64,000 bases of DNA from Rhodanobacter fulvus Jip2 (GTDB taxonomy: Bacteria > Pseudomonadota > Gammaproteobacteria > Xanthomonadales > Rhodanobacteraceae): contig NZ_AJXU01000031.1 in NCBI RefSeq assembly GCF_000264315.1, positions 1 to 64,000 on the forward strand. Direction: 5' to 3'. The position numbers and the translations under genes were made by a program. Of the stretch, positions 39,654 through 48,610 are shown in pieces. The notes below the pieces were generated by a model. That model did not search any database. It saw nothing but the letters and a program-made list of their open reading frames with translations, and was not told the DNA's origin. Positions within the stretch are counted from its first letter, which is position 1. Each line of letters starts with the position of its first letter.

Positions 39654-39758
39654 CGATGCACGGGCTCTGGGGGCGGCCATTCTAGCGGAGCCACAGGTCA
39701 CGCCCGTGTGCCGGTCGGCCTGTGCGAAAATCGCCCGCTGCACCGGATGGGGACCGCG

Positions 39759-40967
39759 ATGAAGCAACTGACCAGCTACGAGGGAGTGCACTGCGCCAAT
39801 TGCGGTGCCGCGATGCAGGGCGAGTTCTGCCACGAATGCGGCCAGTCCATCCACAGCGTGCTGAAACCAATGCACCACATGGTCGAGGAAACCGTGGAGA
39901 CGGTGCTGCACATCGACGGCCGCATCGTGCAGACGCTGCCGCCGCTGCTGCTGAAGCCGGGCTTCCTCACCCTGGAATACTTCGCCGGCCGCCGCGTGCC
40001 GTACATCGCGCCGTTCCGGCTGATGTTCGTGCTGTGCCTGTTGTCGTTCTTCGTGGTGCATCTGGCGATCAACCGGTTCACCAGCAAAATCGACGCCCAC
40101 GACTTCCCGTTGGTGAAGGTGGAGAGCACGGCGATCGATACAGCCAACAGTCCGGCGGAGGTGCGCGAGGCATTGCATGGCCAGCTGGATGGACTGCGCG
40201 CCGCCCGAGACACCGGCGTGCTGCCTGCCAAGGCACTGGAACGGCTCGACGCCTCCGCGGTGGAGCTGCAGCAGAAGGCCAGCCGCCGCCTGGTCGCACT
40301 TGGCGCGGCGCCGATACCGGCCCGTTCCCTCGCCGCGCCTTTGAGCGGTGAGGTGGTGGCGAAACCCGTGCAGCAGGGGGAAAACGACCATGCGGCGAAA
40401 AAGGTGGATGGCGGGGAATCGAAGCCCGTGCGGATCAGTTGGCTGCCGAATGCGGTGAATGCGCATCTGACCGAGCTGGGGCACCGGATGCACGACAACT
40501 GGCGCACCATGAAGGACAGCGACGACCCGGTGGAGCGCGCGGAAGCCAAGCAACGCATGATCAATGGCGTGTTCGGCAAGCTGCCGGCGTCCATGTTCAT
40601 ACTGATCCCGGTATTCGCCGGCCTGCTGAAGCTGTTTTATGTCTTCCGCCGGCGGCTCTACATGGAGCACCTGATCGTGGCCCTGCACAGCCATGCCTTC
40701 ATGTTCCTGGCCCTATTGCTGATCACCCTCACCGGCATGCTGTCGACCTGGCTTCGTCCGCACGCGGCCTGGACCGGCACCGCACTGGGTTGGGTGCAGG
40801 CCGCGCTGATCCTGTGGATCCCTGCTTACCTCCTGCTCATGCAGAAGCGCATGTACCACCAGGGCTGGCCGATGACGGTGCTGAAATTCTGGTTCATCGG
40901 CTGGTGCTACTTCTGGTTGCTGACGTTCGCGCTGATGGTTGCCGCGGCGCTGGGCATAGCCCATTGA
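39759..40967 (+). CDS. DUF3667 membrane protein with zinc ribbon
   Basis: A 402-residue membrane protein. The N-terminus has a CxxC pair set (HCANCGAAMQGEFCHECGQS, residues 11-30), probably a zinc ribbon, then LKPGFLTLEYFAGRRVPYIAPFRLM leading into a first membrane helix; both are typical of DUF3667. A variable soluble region (about residues 115-275) follows, then about four membrane helices (FILIPVFAGLLKLFYVF to the end). Function unknown. It is divergent from the MATE gene by 105 bp. Confidence 0.85.
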   Translation: MKQLTSYEGVHCANCGAAMQGEFCHECGQSIHSVLKPMHHMVEETVETVLHIDGRIVQTLPPLLLKPGFLTLEYFAGRRVPYIAPFRLMFVLCLLSFFVVHLAINRFTSKIDAHDFPLVKVESTAIDTANSPAEVREALHGQLDGLRAARDTGVLPAKALERLDASAVELQQKASRRLVALGAAPIPARSLAAPLSGEVVAKPVQQGENDHAAKKVDGGESKPVRISWLPNAVNAHLTELGHRMHDNWRTMKDSDDPVERAEAKQRMINGVFGKLPASMFILIPVFAGLLKLFYVFRRRLYMEHLIVALHSHAFMFLALLLITLTGMLSTWLRPHAAWTGTALGWVQAALILWIPAYLLLMQKRMYHQGWPMTVLKFWFIGWCYFWLLTFALMVAAALGIAH

Positions 40968-41107
40968 GGTCGCTTTCAGACGGCTGTCATGGCGGGTTTT
41001 GCACAGCGTAACGGGACTGTCAAGGCGCCTTCGGGGGCGATGACAATTGTGTGAACCCTGCCCCAACCGAATTTGCAGGTTGTTGAAATAACAGATGTTT
41101 TTTTGCC

Positions 41108-41137
41108 TGACCAAAACATGGTCAAGGTGACCAAAAA
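41108..41137. promoter_or_regulatory. TGACCAAAA repeat cluster, possible operator
   Basis: TGACCAAAA at 41108-41116, the inverted half TGGTCA at 41119-41124 and TGACCAAAAA at 41128-41137. The centre can pair as TGACC..GGTCA or GGTCA..TGACC, so it could be a protein site or a small hairpin. The regulator is unknown. Confidence 0.35.
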
Positions 41138-41185
41138 GGCGCTACGGCGCGCTTCGGGGCACCCCCTCCCCGCTGCATCCACAGA

Positions 41186-41210
41186 CTTATCCACAGCTCT
41201 TGTGGATAAG
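41186..41210. promoter_or_regulatory. Inverted pair of perfect DnaA boxes
   Basis: CTTATCCACA-GCTCT-TGTGGATAAG. Both arms contain the exact R1-type consensus TTATCCACA (41187-41195 and, inverted, 41201-41209), 5 bp apart, 160 bp upstream of priA. It may bind DnaA. No dnaA, dnaN or gyrB gene is in the window, so this is not evidence of the chromosomal origin. It could also fold as a 10-bp hairpin. Confidence 0.65.
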
Positions 41211-41369
41211 CATAAAAACCGCCAGCGGTTAGTCACTTACCCCCGCTTCCTCGATAGGCGGGCAGCAAAGTGGCGCAACTCGATCCATGCGATTTGCCTG
41301 CCATCGCGGCGGGCGAAACCTGGGGGTCGACCGGTGCCGCCGCTACACTGGTGCGCCACGAGGTAACCC

Positions 41370-43544
41370 ATGCCCGCCGTCCTTCGCGTCGCCCTGCCGG
41401 TGCCCTTGCCCGCCCTGTTCGACTACCTGCCGCCCGCGGTCGGTGAGGCCGGCGTGGGCGCGCGGGTGCTGGTGCCGTTCGGGCGCCAGCGGCTGGTTGG
41501 CGTGGTGGTGGCGATCGACGCCGAAGCCGCCGTGGAAAGCCGCCGGCTGAAGCAGGCGCTGCGCCTGCTCGACGACGACGCGCTGCTCGACCCCGAACTG
41601 ATGCAGACCCTGGCCTGGGCCGCCGACTATTGGCTCGGCGCGCCGGGCGAGGCCTACGCCAACGCGCTGCCGCTGGCCCTGCGCGAGCCGAAACCGCTGC
41701 CGCCGATCGGCGACGAATACTGGTCGCTGACCCTGGCCGGTCGCAGCGCCCATGACGCCGGCAGCCGCCGCGGCGGCAGCAAGGCGCTGCTGACCCTGCT
41801 GGTCGACGGTGCATTGAGCGCGCAGGAGCTGACCGAACGCCAGCCAGGGTGGCGCGAGGCTGCTCGCCGGCTGGCTTCAGCCGGCCTGCTGGAGCGCAGC
41901 GAGCGGGCGCCCGCGGACCGTGCGCTGCCCGCCTCCTCCGCACCGCAACTCAACGACGAACAGCAACAGGCGGTGGCCGTGGTGGGCGCCGCCCTGGGCG
42001 ACTACCAACCCTTCCTGCTCGACGGCGTCACCGGCAGCGGCAAGACCGAGGTCTACCTGGCCCTGATCGAGCAGGTGCTGGCGCAAGGCAGGCAGGCGCT
42101 GCTGCTGGTACCGGAGATCGGGCTGGCGCCGCAGACCGTGCGGCGGCTGCGCCAGCGGCTGGGCGTGATCGTGGAAGTGCTGCACTCCAGCCTGTCCGAG
42201 GGCGACCGCGCGCGCGCCTGGCTGCGCGCCCGCGCCGGCAGCGCGCGGGTGATCCTGGGCACGCGCTCGGCCGTGTTCACGCCGCTGCCGCAAGCCGGTT
42301 TGATCATCGTCGACGAAGAGCACGACAGCGCCTACAAACAGCAGGAAGGCTTCCGCTACCACGCCCGCGACCTGGCCTTGGTGCGCGCGCGCGCGCTGGG
42401 CGTGCCGGTGCTGCTGGGCTCGGGCACGCCGTCGCTGGAATCGCTGGCCAACGCCGCCGCCGGCCGCTACCGCACGCTGCACCTGCGCGCCCGCCCCGGC
42501 GCCATCCGCCCGCCGCAGGTGCAGATCGTGGACATGCGCATGCAGCGGCTGCAGCACGGCATGTCGCCCGCGCTGCTGGCCGCCGTGGCCGACACCGTGG
42601 CGCGCGGCGAGCAGGCGCTGGTATTCCGCAACCGCCGCGGCTACGCGCCGGTGCTGCTGTGCCACAGCTGCGGCTGGCATGCCGGCTGCCCGCACTGCGA
42701 TCGACCACTGACCCTGCACGCGGGCCGGCGCCAGCTGATCTGCCATCACTGCGATCACCGCCAGCGCATGCCGCAGGTGTGTCCGGTGTGCGGCGTGGGC
42801 GACCTGAAGCCGCAAGGCCAGGGCACCGAGCGGCTGGAGGAGGCGCTGGTGGCGCAGTTCCCGCAGGTGCCGGTGCTGCGCGTGGATCGCGAAACCACCC
42901 GCCGCCGCGATGCGTTCGAGCAGCTGCTGGCGCAACTGCAGGATGACGCCCCCGCCATCCTGGTCGGCACCCAGATGCTGGCCAAGGGCCACGACCTGCC
43001 CAACCTCACCCTGGTGGCGATCGTAGGCGTGGACGAAGGCCTGCACAGCATCGACTTCCGCGCCGAGGAACGCCTGGCCCAGCTGGTGGTGCAGGTGGCC
43101 GGCCGCGCCGGTCGCGCCCGCAAGCCCGGCCGTGTGTTGCTGCAAACCCATCAGCCGGAACACCCGTTGCTGCGCAATCTGCTGGCACGCGGCTACGCGG
43201 CCGCCGCTGCCGACCTGCTGGACGAGCGCCGCAAGATTCAATTGCCGCCCTACAGCCACCAGGTATTGCTGCGCGCCGACGCGCCCCAACGCGAACACGT
43301 CGACACCTTCCTGCGCGACGCGCGGGCGCTGCTGCCCGAGCTGGACGCGTTGCAGATCGCCGGCCCGATGCAGGCGCCAATGCCCCTGCGCGCGGGCCGC
43401 CAGCGCGGCCAGCTACTGCTGGAAAGCACCCAGCGCAGCGTACTGCGTGCGATGCTGCGGCCATGGCAACACGCGCTGTTCGCGCTGCCCTCGGCGCGGC
43501 GGGTGCGCTGGTCGCTGGATGTGGATCCGATCGATCTGTATTGA
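41370..43544 (+). CDS. priA: Primosomal replication restart helicase PriA
   Basis: A 724-residue superfamily 2 helicase that reloads replisomes at stalled forks. It has the N-terminal 3'-DNA-binding domain (residues 1-105), a winged-helix region, Walker A DGVTGSGKTEVYL (Gly222-Thr226), Walker B/DEAH as IIVDEEHDSAYK, the zinc-binding Cys cluster (LLCHSCGWHAGCPHCDRP, CHHCDH, CPVCGVGD), and motif V/VI VQVAGRAGRARKPGR. The start follows CGAGGTAACCC. Length is normal. A DnaA-box pair lies upstream. Confidence 0.96.
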   Translation: MPAVLRVALPVPLPALFDYLPPAVGEAGVGARVLVPFGRQRLVGVVVAIDAEAAVESRRLKQALRLLDDDALLDPELMQTLAWAADYWLGAPGEAYANALPLALREPKPLPPIGDEYWSLTLAGRSAHDAGSRRGGSKALLTLLVDGALSAQELTERQPGWREAARRLASAGLLERSERAPADRALPASSAPQLNDEQQQAVAVVGAALGDYQPFLLDGVTGSGKTEVYLALIEQVLAQGRQALLLVPEIGLAPQTVRRLRQRLGVIVEVLHSSLSEGDRARAWLRARAGSARVILGTRSAVFTPLPQAGLIIVDEEHDSAYKQQEGFRYHARDLALVRARALGVPVLLGSGTPSLESLANAAAGRYRTLHLRARPGAIRPPQVQIVDMRMQRLQHGMSPALLAAVADTVARGEQALVFRNRRGYAPVLLCHSCGWHAGCPHCDRPLTLHAGRRQLICHHCDHRQRMPQVCPVCGVGDLKPQGQGTERLEEALVAQFPQVPVLRVDRETTRRRDAFEQLLAQLQDDAPAILVGTQMLAKGHDLPNLTLVAIVGVDEGLHSIDFRAEERLAQLVVQVAGRAGRARKPGRVLLQTHQPEHPLLRNLLARGYAAAAADLLDERRKIQLPPYSHQVLLRADAPQREHVDTFLRDARALLPELDALQIAGPMQAPMPLRAGRQRGQLLLESTQRSVLRAMLRPWQHALFALPSARRVRWSLDVDPIDLY

Positions 43545-43623
43545 CCCGGCGCCCAACTTTCGCCACGGGCCGTCATCGACATGGCGGTGGCATACTCGCT
43601 CTTTTGCCGGCCCGGAGCCTTCC

Positions 43624-45480
43624 ATGCGATTCCTGTCCGCCCTCGCCTTCGGCACGCTGATGCTGCCGCTGGTTGCCCTGGCCAATGATCCCAACTCCTA
43701 CGCCCAGCCCGACCAGGTGCGGGTGACCCATCTGGATCTGGATCTCCATATCGATTTCCCGCACAAGCAGTTGGATGGCCAGGCCACGTTGAAGCTGGAC
43801 TGGACGAACCCGCAGGCGCAGTCGCTGGTGCTGGATACGCGTGACCTGAAGATCGCGAAGATCGAAGCGGTCGGCAGCGACGGCAAGACCACGCCGCTGA
43901 AATATGCGCTGGCGCCGCGCGACAAGGTGCTGGGCAGCAAGCTCACCATCGCCACGCCGAAGCATCCGGCGCAGGTGCGCATCGTCTACACCACCTCGCC
44001 CGGCGCGTCGGGCCTGCAGTGGCTGACGCCCGCGCAGACGGCGGACAAGAAGTTGCCCTTCATGTTCTCGCAGTCCGAGTCGATCCACGCCCGCTCGTGG
44101 GTACCGCTGCAGGATTCGCCGGCGGTCCGCTTCACCTACGACGCCCACGTCACGGCGCCGAAGGACATCCGCGTGGTGATGAGCGCGCCGAACGACGCCA
44201 GGCATCCGCTGGACGGCGACTATCGCTTCAACCAGACGCACCCGATCCCGTCGTATCTGCTGGCCATCGGCGCGGGCGATATCGCGGCAAAGGAAACCGG
44301 CCCGCGTTCGGCCGTCTATGCGGAGCCGTCGGTGGTGGCCAAGGCCGCGCACGAGTTCGAAGACACCGAGAAGATGATCGCCACCGCCGAGCAGTTGTAC
44401 GGCCCGTACCGCTGGGGCCGCTACGACATCCTGGTGCTGCCACCGTCGTTCCCGTACGGCGGCATGGAAAACCCCAACATGACGTTCGCCACGCCCACCG
44501 TGCTGGTGGGCGACAAGAGCCTGGTGTCGCTGGTGGCGCACGAGCTGGCGCATTCCTGGTCGGGCAACCTGATCACCGCCGCGTCGTGGCGCGACATCTG
44601 GCTCAACGAGGGCTTCACCACCTACGTGCAGGGGCGCATCACCGAGGCGCTGTACGGCAAGCCGCTGGCTGATGAGGAAGCGCTGCTGTCGGCGCGCGCG
44701 CTGCAGAAGGATATTGCCGCGATGCCGGCCAACGCGCAGAAGCTGGCGCCCGATCCGCGCGGCGTGGGTGCCGACGATTCGCTGTCCGACGTGGCCTACG
44801 ACAAGGGCTCGTGGTTCCTGCGCACGCTGGAGCAGCGCTTCGGTCGCGCCGATTTCGACGCCTACCTCAAGGGCTATTTCGACCACTTCGCGTTCCAGAG
44901 CATCACCACCGAGCAGATGCTCGACTACCTGAAACCGAACCTGATCGAGAAATACCCCGGCAAGATGAGCTGGGACGAAGTGAACGCCTGGGTTTACGGC
45001 GAAGGCATTCCGAAAGATGCGCCGCTGCCCGATTCGCCGCGCTTCGACGCGATCGACAAGCAGCGCGGCGACTTCCTGGCCGGCACGCTGGCCGCCGCCA
45101 AACTCGATGCCAGGGGCTGGAACACGCAGGAGTGGATGTACTTCCTCGACCGCCTGCCCGACGCGCCGCCGCTGGCGAAAATGCAGCAACTCGACGCCGC
45201 CTGGCACCTCACCGGCACGCCCAACGCGGAGATCGGCATGCGCTGGTACAGCCACGCCATCGCCGCCGGCGACAAGGCCGTGTGGCCCGCCGCCGCCGAG
45301 CACATGATCCGCATCGGCCGGCTCTACCTCACCACGCCGCTGTACAAGGCCTTCGCGAAAACGCCTGAAGGCCTGGCCTATGCCGAGCAGGTCTACGCCA
45401 AGGCCAAGGCCGGCTACCACCCGCTGACGCAGCAGGCGGTGGAGTCGATCATCGCCAAGGCGAAGAAAGCGAACCACTGA
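43624..45480 (+). CDS. M1 family aminopeptidase (leukotriene A4 hydrolase-like), exported
   Basis: A 618-residue zinc aminopeptidase. The signal peptide MRFLSALAFGTLMLPLVALA directs it to the periplasm. It has the substrate motif GGMEN (residues 279-283) and the zinc site HELAH (His306, Glu307, His310) with distal ligand Glu329 in LNEGFTTY. The C-terminal helical domain resembles leukotriene A4 hydrolase, as in the cold-active M1 peptidases. It probably recycles peptides. 80 bp downstream of priA; an intergenic repeat follows. Confidence 0.93.
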   Translation: MRFLSALAFGTLMLPLVALANDPNSYAQPDQVRVTHLDLDLHIDFPHKQLDGQATLKLDWTNPQAQSLVLDTRDLKIAKIEAVGSDGKTTPLKYALAPRDKVLGSKLTIATPKHPAQVRIVYTTSPGASGLQWLTPAQTADKKLPFMFSQSESIHARSWVPLQDSPAVRFTYDAHVTAPKDIRVVMSAPNDARHPLDGDYRFNQTHPIPSYLLAIGAGDIAAKETGPRSAVYAEPSVVAKAAHEFEDTEKMIATAEQLYGPYRWGRYDILVLPPSFPYGGMENPNMTFATPTVLVGDKSLVSLVAHELAHSWSGNLITAASWRDIWLNEGFTTYVQGRITEALYGKPLADEEALLSARALQKDIAAMPANAQKLAPDPRGVGADDSLSDVAYDKGSWFLRTLEQRFGRADFDAYLKGYFDHFAFQSITTEQMLDYLKPNLIEKYPGKMSWDEVNAWVYGEGIPKDAPLPDSPRFDAIDKQRGDFLAGTLAAAKLDARGWNTQEWMYFLDRLPDAPPLAKMQQLDAAWHLTGTPNAEIGMRWYSHAIAAGDKAVWPAAAEHMIRIGRLYLTTPLYKAFAKTPEGLAYAEQVYAKAKAGYHPLTQQAVESIIAKAKKANH

Positions 45481-45485
45481 TTGCT

Positions 45486-45616
45486 CCTCCCCCTGCGCAG
45501 CAGGGGGAGGCTGGTGACCGAAGGGAATCCTTCAGGTGAGGGGGCAAAGCTCTTGATCTCCCATCAAGATCAAAAGCTGACCCCTCCCCAACCCTCCCCT
45601 GCGATGCAGGGGAGGG
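45486..45616. repeat. CTCCCC/GGGGAG double-hairpin repeat
   Basis: Hairpins CCTCCCCCTGC/GCAGGGGGAGG (45486-45510) and CCCTCCCCTGC/GCAGGGGAGGG (45592-45616), separated by about 80 bp including TTGATCTCCCATCAAGATCAA. Same family and order as 35086-35157. It lies in the 175-bp gap between the M1 peptidase and the hydrolase gene. Confidence 0.85.
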
Positions 45617-45654
45617 AGCCGCACCTCTCCGACTCCTCCTCCAAGAAACCGCCC

Positions 45655-46641
45655 ATGCCGTCATCACCAGACACCACCACTCCCCTCTGGAAACGCATGC
45701 TTTTTCGGCGGCTGAAATTCCTGGCCTGGCTGGCCGGCCTGCTGGTGATCGTGCTGGGGGGCAGCTACCTGTTCGCGCCGCAGTGGCTGCTGCAGGCCAA
45801 CCTCAAACGCGAGGCGATGGCGGCGCATCTGCAGGTGCATGCGGTGCAGGCCGGCGATACCCGCTGGGCGTATTACGAAGGCGGCGAAGGCCCCACCATC
45901 GTGCTGCTGCACGGCTTCGCCGCGGACAAGACCGAGTGGCTGAAGGTGGCGAAGGAGCTCACGCCGCACTTTCACCTGATCATCCCCGACCTGCCCGGCT
46001 GGGGCGATTCCTCACAGGTGGCCGGGGCCAGCTACACCATCGAGGCGCAGGCGGCGCGGCTGGATGCGTTCGTGCAGACGCTGCACCTGGGCCAGTTCAT
46101 GCTGGCCGGCCACTCGATGGGCGGCGCGATCGCAGGTATCTACGCCAGCGAGCACCCCGACCACGTCGCCGGCCTGGCGCTGCTGGACAGCTTCGGCCTG
46201 AAGAATGCGGGCAACGCTTTCACCCGCGACGCTGCGGCCGGCAGGAACCCGTTCGTGTTCGACAACCGCGCGGGGCTGGAGCGCGCCATGGCATTGGCAT
46301 TCACGCAGCCGCCCGAACTGGCCGGGCGCTTTGCCGACGTGCTGGTGGCGCGCAACCAGCGTGACCGCGCTTTCATCGAAAGCAGCTTCAACACGCTGCG
46401 CCAGCCCTCGCAATACCTGTCGCTGCAGCAGCGCCTGAGCCAACTGACCATGCCCGTGCTCGGCCTGTGGTGCCACGACGACAAGGTCGTGGACATCTCC
46501 GCGCTGGACAGCCTGCGCAACGGCCTGGTGTCCGCCAGCGCCATCAGCACCAGCGTCATCAGCGGCTGCAATCACATGCCGATGCTGGAAAAGCCCGAGC
46601 AGACCGCCACGATCCTGACCAGCTTCGCGCTGTCGCATTGA
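45655..46641 (+). CDS. Membrane-anchored alpha/beta hydrolase
   Basis: A 328-residue protein with an N-terminal membrane anchor (LKFLAWLAGLLVIVLGGSYLF, about residues 21-41) and an alpha/beta-hydrolase domain facing the periplasm. Oxyanion motif VLLHGFAADKTEW, nucleophile elbow GHSMGGAIAG (Ser about residue 154), Asp in GLWCHDDKVVD and a final His in ISGCNHMPML. Probably an esterase or lipase; substrate unknown. ATG 45697 (MLFRRLK) is an alternative start. Confidence 0.85.
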   Translation: MPSSPDTTTPLWKRMLFRRLKFLAWLAGLLVIVLGGSYLFAPQWLLQANLKREAMAAHLQVHAVQAGDTRWAYYEGGEGPTIVLLHGFAADKTEWLKVAKELTPHFHLIIPDLPGWGDSSQVAGASYTIEAQAARLDAFVQTLHLGQFMLAGHSMGGAIAGIYASEHPDHVAGLALLDSFGLKNAGNAFTRDAAAGRNPFVFDNRAGLERAMALAFTQPPELAGRFADVLVARNQRDRAFIESSFNTLRQPSQYLSLQQRLSQLTMPVLGLWCHDDKVVDISALDSLRNGLVSASAISTSVISGCNHMPMLEKPEQTATILTSFALSH

Positions 46642-46771
46642 TGGGACATGAAGGGCGGGCGCGAATCCCCCCGCTCCGTGATGCGTCACCACGGGTGACA
46701 TGGGAGAATGCGCGGGTCCCGGGCCGACAACGGCCTCGACGTCCCTTGCACGATCACGGAACCATGCAGCG

Positions 46772-47356
46772 ATGATGCGAAACCCTGTGCGCAACGGCGT
46801 GGATGCGATCGTGCGGATGTCCTCCACCCGCACCAACTACTGGGGCGAACTGGCGGTGGACGTGGTGCTGGGCGTCGTCCTGATGGTTGAAGGCGCACGC
46901 CGCCACCCCGGTGCACTACTGGGAACGCTGGCCATCGCGCTGGGCCTGTTCGCCTTCAGCTTCGTGGAATACTTCTTCCACCGCTGGATGTTCCACACCC
47001 GCATCCCGCTGTTCGCACAAGGCCACGAGCTGCATCACCAGCACCCGCTGGGCTACGACTCCCTGCCGTTCTTCCTGCCCCCGCTCATCCTGCTGGCCCT
47101 GACCGGCGTGTTCGTGGCCCTGATGCCCACCGGCTTCGCCCTGCTGCTCGCCGGCGCCATCACCTTCGGCTACATCCTCTACGGCCTGGCCCACTTCACC
47201 ATCCACCACGTCCGCTTCAAGCAACCGCTACTGCGCCGCTGGGCCGGCGCCCACCACGTGCACCACTACCATCCCGACAGCAATTTCGGTGTGACCACAC
47301 CGCTGTGGGATGTGCTGCTGGGTACGCGTTATGTGCGGCAGGCGCGGGTGAGCTGA
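46772..47356 (+). CDS. Fatty acid hydroxylase / sterol desaturase family protein
   Basis: A 194-residue membrane di-iron oxygenase-like protein. The histidine boxes are present: EYFFHRWMFH (about residues 68-77), GHELHHQHP, then FTIHHVRF and AGAHHVHHYHPDSNFGVTT. About four membrane helices flank the boxes. Members hydroxylate or desaturate fatty acids, sphingolipids, sterols or carotenoids; the substrate here is unknown. A second ATG one codon on (46775) is equally possible. Confidence 0.85.
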   Translation: MMRNPVRNGVDAIVRMSSTRTNYWGELAVDVVLGVVLMVEGARRHPGALLGTLAIALGLFAFSFVEYFFHRWMFHTRIPLFAQGHELHHQHPLGYDSLPFFLPPLILLALTGVFVALMPTGFALLLAGAITFGYILYGLAHFTIHHVRFKQPLLRRWAGAHHVHHYHPDSNFGVTTPLWDVLLGTRYVRQARVS

Positions 47357-47550
47357 TCGTTTTTCGCCTCCTTCGGTAACGGTGTGGAAGGGAGAGAACG
47401 GAAGCATCCGACTGAGCGTGCGCGATGCGATTTCGACTGGCGGTGTGGAAATTCCCATGGACGAACGAAGAAAATGATGAGGGCACCTTGACCGCGCGCG
47501 GACGCTGCATCGCTCAAGGCAAAAGCCCGCGCAGTTACGATGCGCCCACG

Positions 47551-48525
47551 ATGCATGCCCAGCCCTCCACCAGAACCATCGGCCTGCTCGCCTACGACGA
47601 TATGCAGGCACTCGATCTCGTCGGTCCACTGGACGTGTTTGGCGCGGCTAATGCGTTTGCGCCGGGGCCGCAGGCCTATCGGCTCTGCGTCATCGGCCTG
47701 AGCACGCAGTCGGTGCGTGCGGAGAACGGCTTGCTGGTGGTGCCCGAGCACACGCTGGAAGATGCGCCGCCGCTGGATACGCTGCTGATTCCCGGCGGCA
47801 TGGCCGCCCGCCACGGCATGAGTGGCGACGCGCGACTGCTTGGCTGGCTAAGCGAGCGGGCGGCGCTCACACGGCGCGTCGTATCGGTTTGCACCGGGCT
47901 GTACATTCTTGCGGCGACGGGTCTGCTCGACGGACGCGCGGTTACCACGCATTGGCGATACGCGGACGATGCAGCGCGTCGCTATCCTGACCTGCGCATT
48001 CAACCGGACCGGTTGTTCCTGCGCGATGGACGTTTCGCCACGGCCGGCGGATTGACCGCCGGCATCGATCTTGCGCTTGCCCTGGTGGAGGAAGATCTTG
48101 GTGCGCCCGCTGCCCTCAGCGTGGCGCGCCAACTGGTGATGTACGTGAGGCGGCCAGGCAATCAGGCGCAATTCTCCGCACCGCTGGCGGCGCAGGCGCA
48201 GGGCAACGGGCGCATGGGGCCGCTGGTGGACTGGCTGCTGGCCCACCTCGATGGCGAGCTGACCATCGAGCGCATGGCCGAACAGGTCGCGATGAGCGCG
48301 CGCCATTTCCGCCGCGTGTTCGCCGAGACCTTCGGCATGACGCCAGCGCGGTTCGTGGAGAAGCTGCGGCTGGAGCAGGCGTGCATGCGCCTGACCATCA
48401 GTCGCGCGTCGGTGGAACGCATCGCCGCCGGCGTGGGCTTCAACAGCGCCGATGCGTTCCGCCGCGCGTTCCATACGCGTTACGGCGCAACGCCCCACGA
48501 GTACCGCGAGCGCTTCTCCAGCTGA
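47551..48525 (+). CDS. GlxA-type AraC family transcriptional regulator
   Basis: A 324-residue regulator. Residues of about 8-190 are a DJ-1/PfpI class I amidotransferase-like domain (YDDMQALDLVGPLDVFG, LLIPGG, and SVCTGLYILAATGLLDGR with the elbow Cys). Residues of about 225-322 are an AraC double helix-turn-helix (TIERMAEQVAMSARHFRRVF, then RIAAGVGFNSADAFRRAF). It is likely to activate a nearby or distant catabolic gene in response to an unknown amino-acid-like ligand. The next gene, the P460 cytochrome, is 86 bp downstream and a possible target. Confidence 0.88.
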   Translation: MHAQPSTRTIGLLAYDDMQALDLVGPLDVFGAANAFAPGPQAYRLCVIGLSTQSVRAENGLLVVPEHTLEDAPPLDTLLIPGGMAARHGMSGDARLLGWLSERAALTRRVVSVCTGLYILAATGLLDGRAVTTHWRYADDAARRYPDLRIQPDRLFLRDGRFATAGGLTAGIDLALALVEEDLGAPAALSVARQLVMYVRRPGNQAQFSAPLAAQAQGNGRMGPLVDWLLAHLDGELTIERMAEQVAMSARHFRRVFAETFGMTPARFVEKLRLEQACMRLTISRASVERIAAGVGFNSADAFRRAFHTRYGATPHEYRERFSS

Positions 48526-48610
48526 TATTTGGCCGGAATCGTCGGCAGCGCGTCCTTCGCGGCACACATTCCCGCAGCACACTGCTCCCACACTTCTTTG
48601 GGGGCTTCGC

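Larger units (their letters stand above)
40968..41369. other. 402-bp non-coding region before priA, locally AT-rich
   Basis: I see no gene here. Relative to the rest of the window it is A+T-rich between about 41040 and 41140. It holds a TGACCAAAA/TGGTCA/TGACCAAAA cluster and a perfect inverted pair of DnaA boxes (both listed separately), and must include the priA promoter. priA starts at 41370 behind GAGG. Confidence 0.6.

Noticed and set aside
39654-40694. N-terminal extension of the MATE frame to 820 residues
   Set aside because: It overlaps the whole DUF3667 gene antisense and would precede the first MATE helix with His/Arg/Gln-rich sequence.
41040-41210. Chromosomal replication origin (oriC)
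   Set aside because: Only two DnaA boxes are present and none of dnaA, dnaN, recF, gyrB or rpmH is near. Kept only as a DnaA-box pair.
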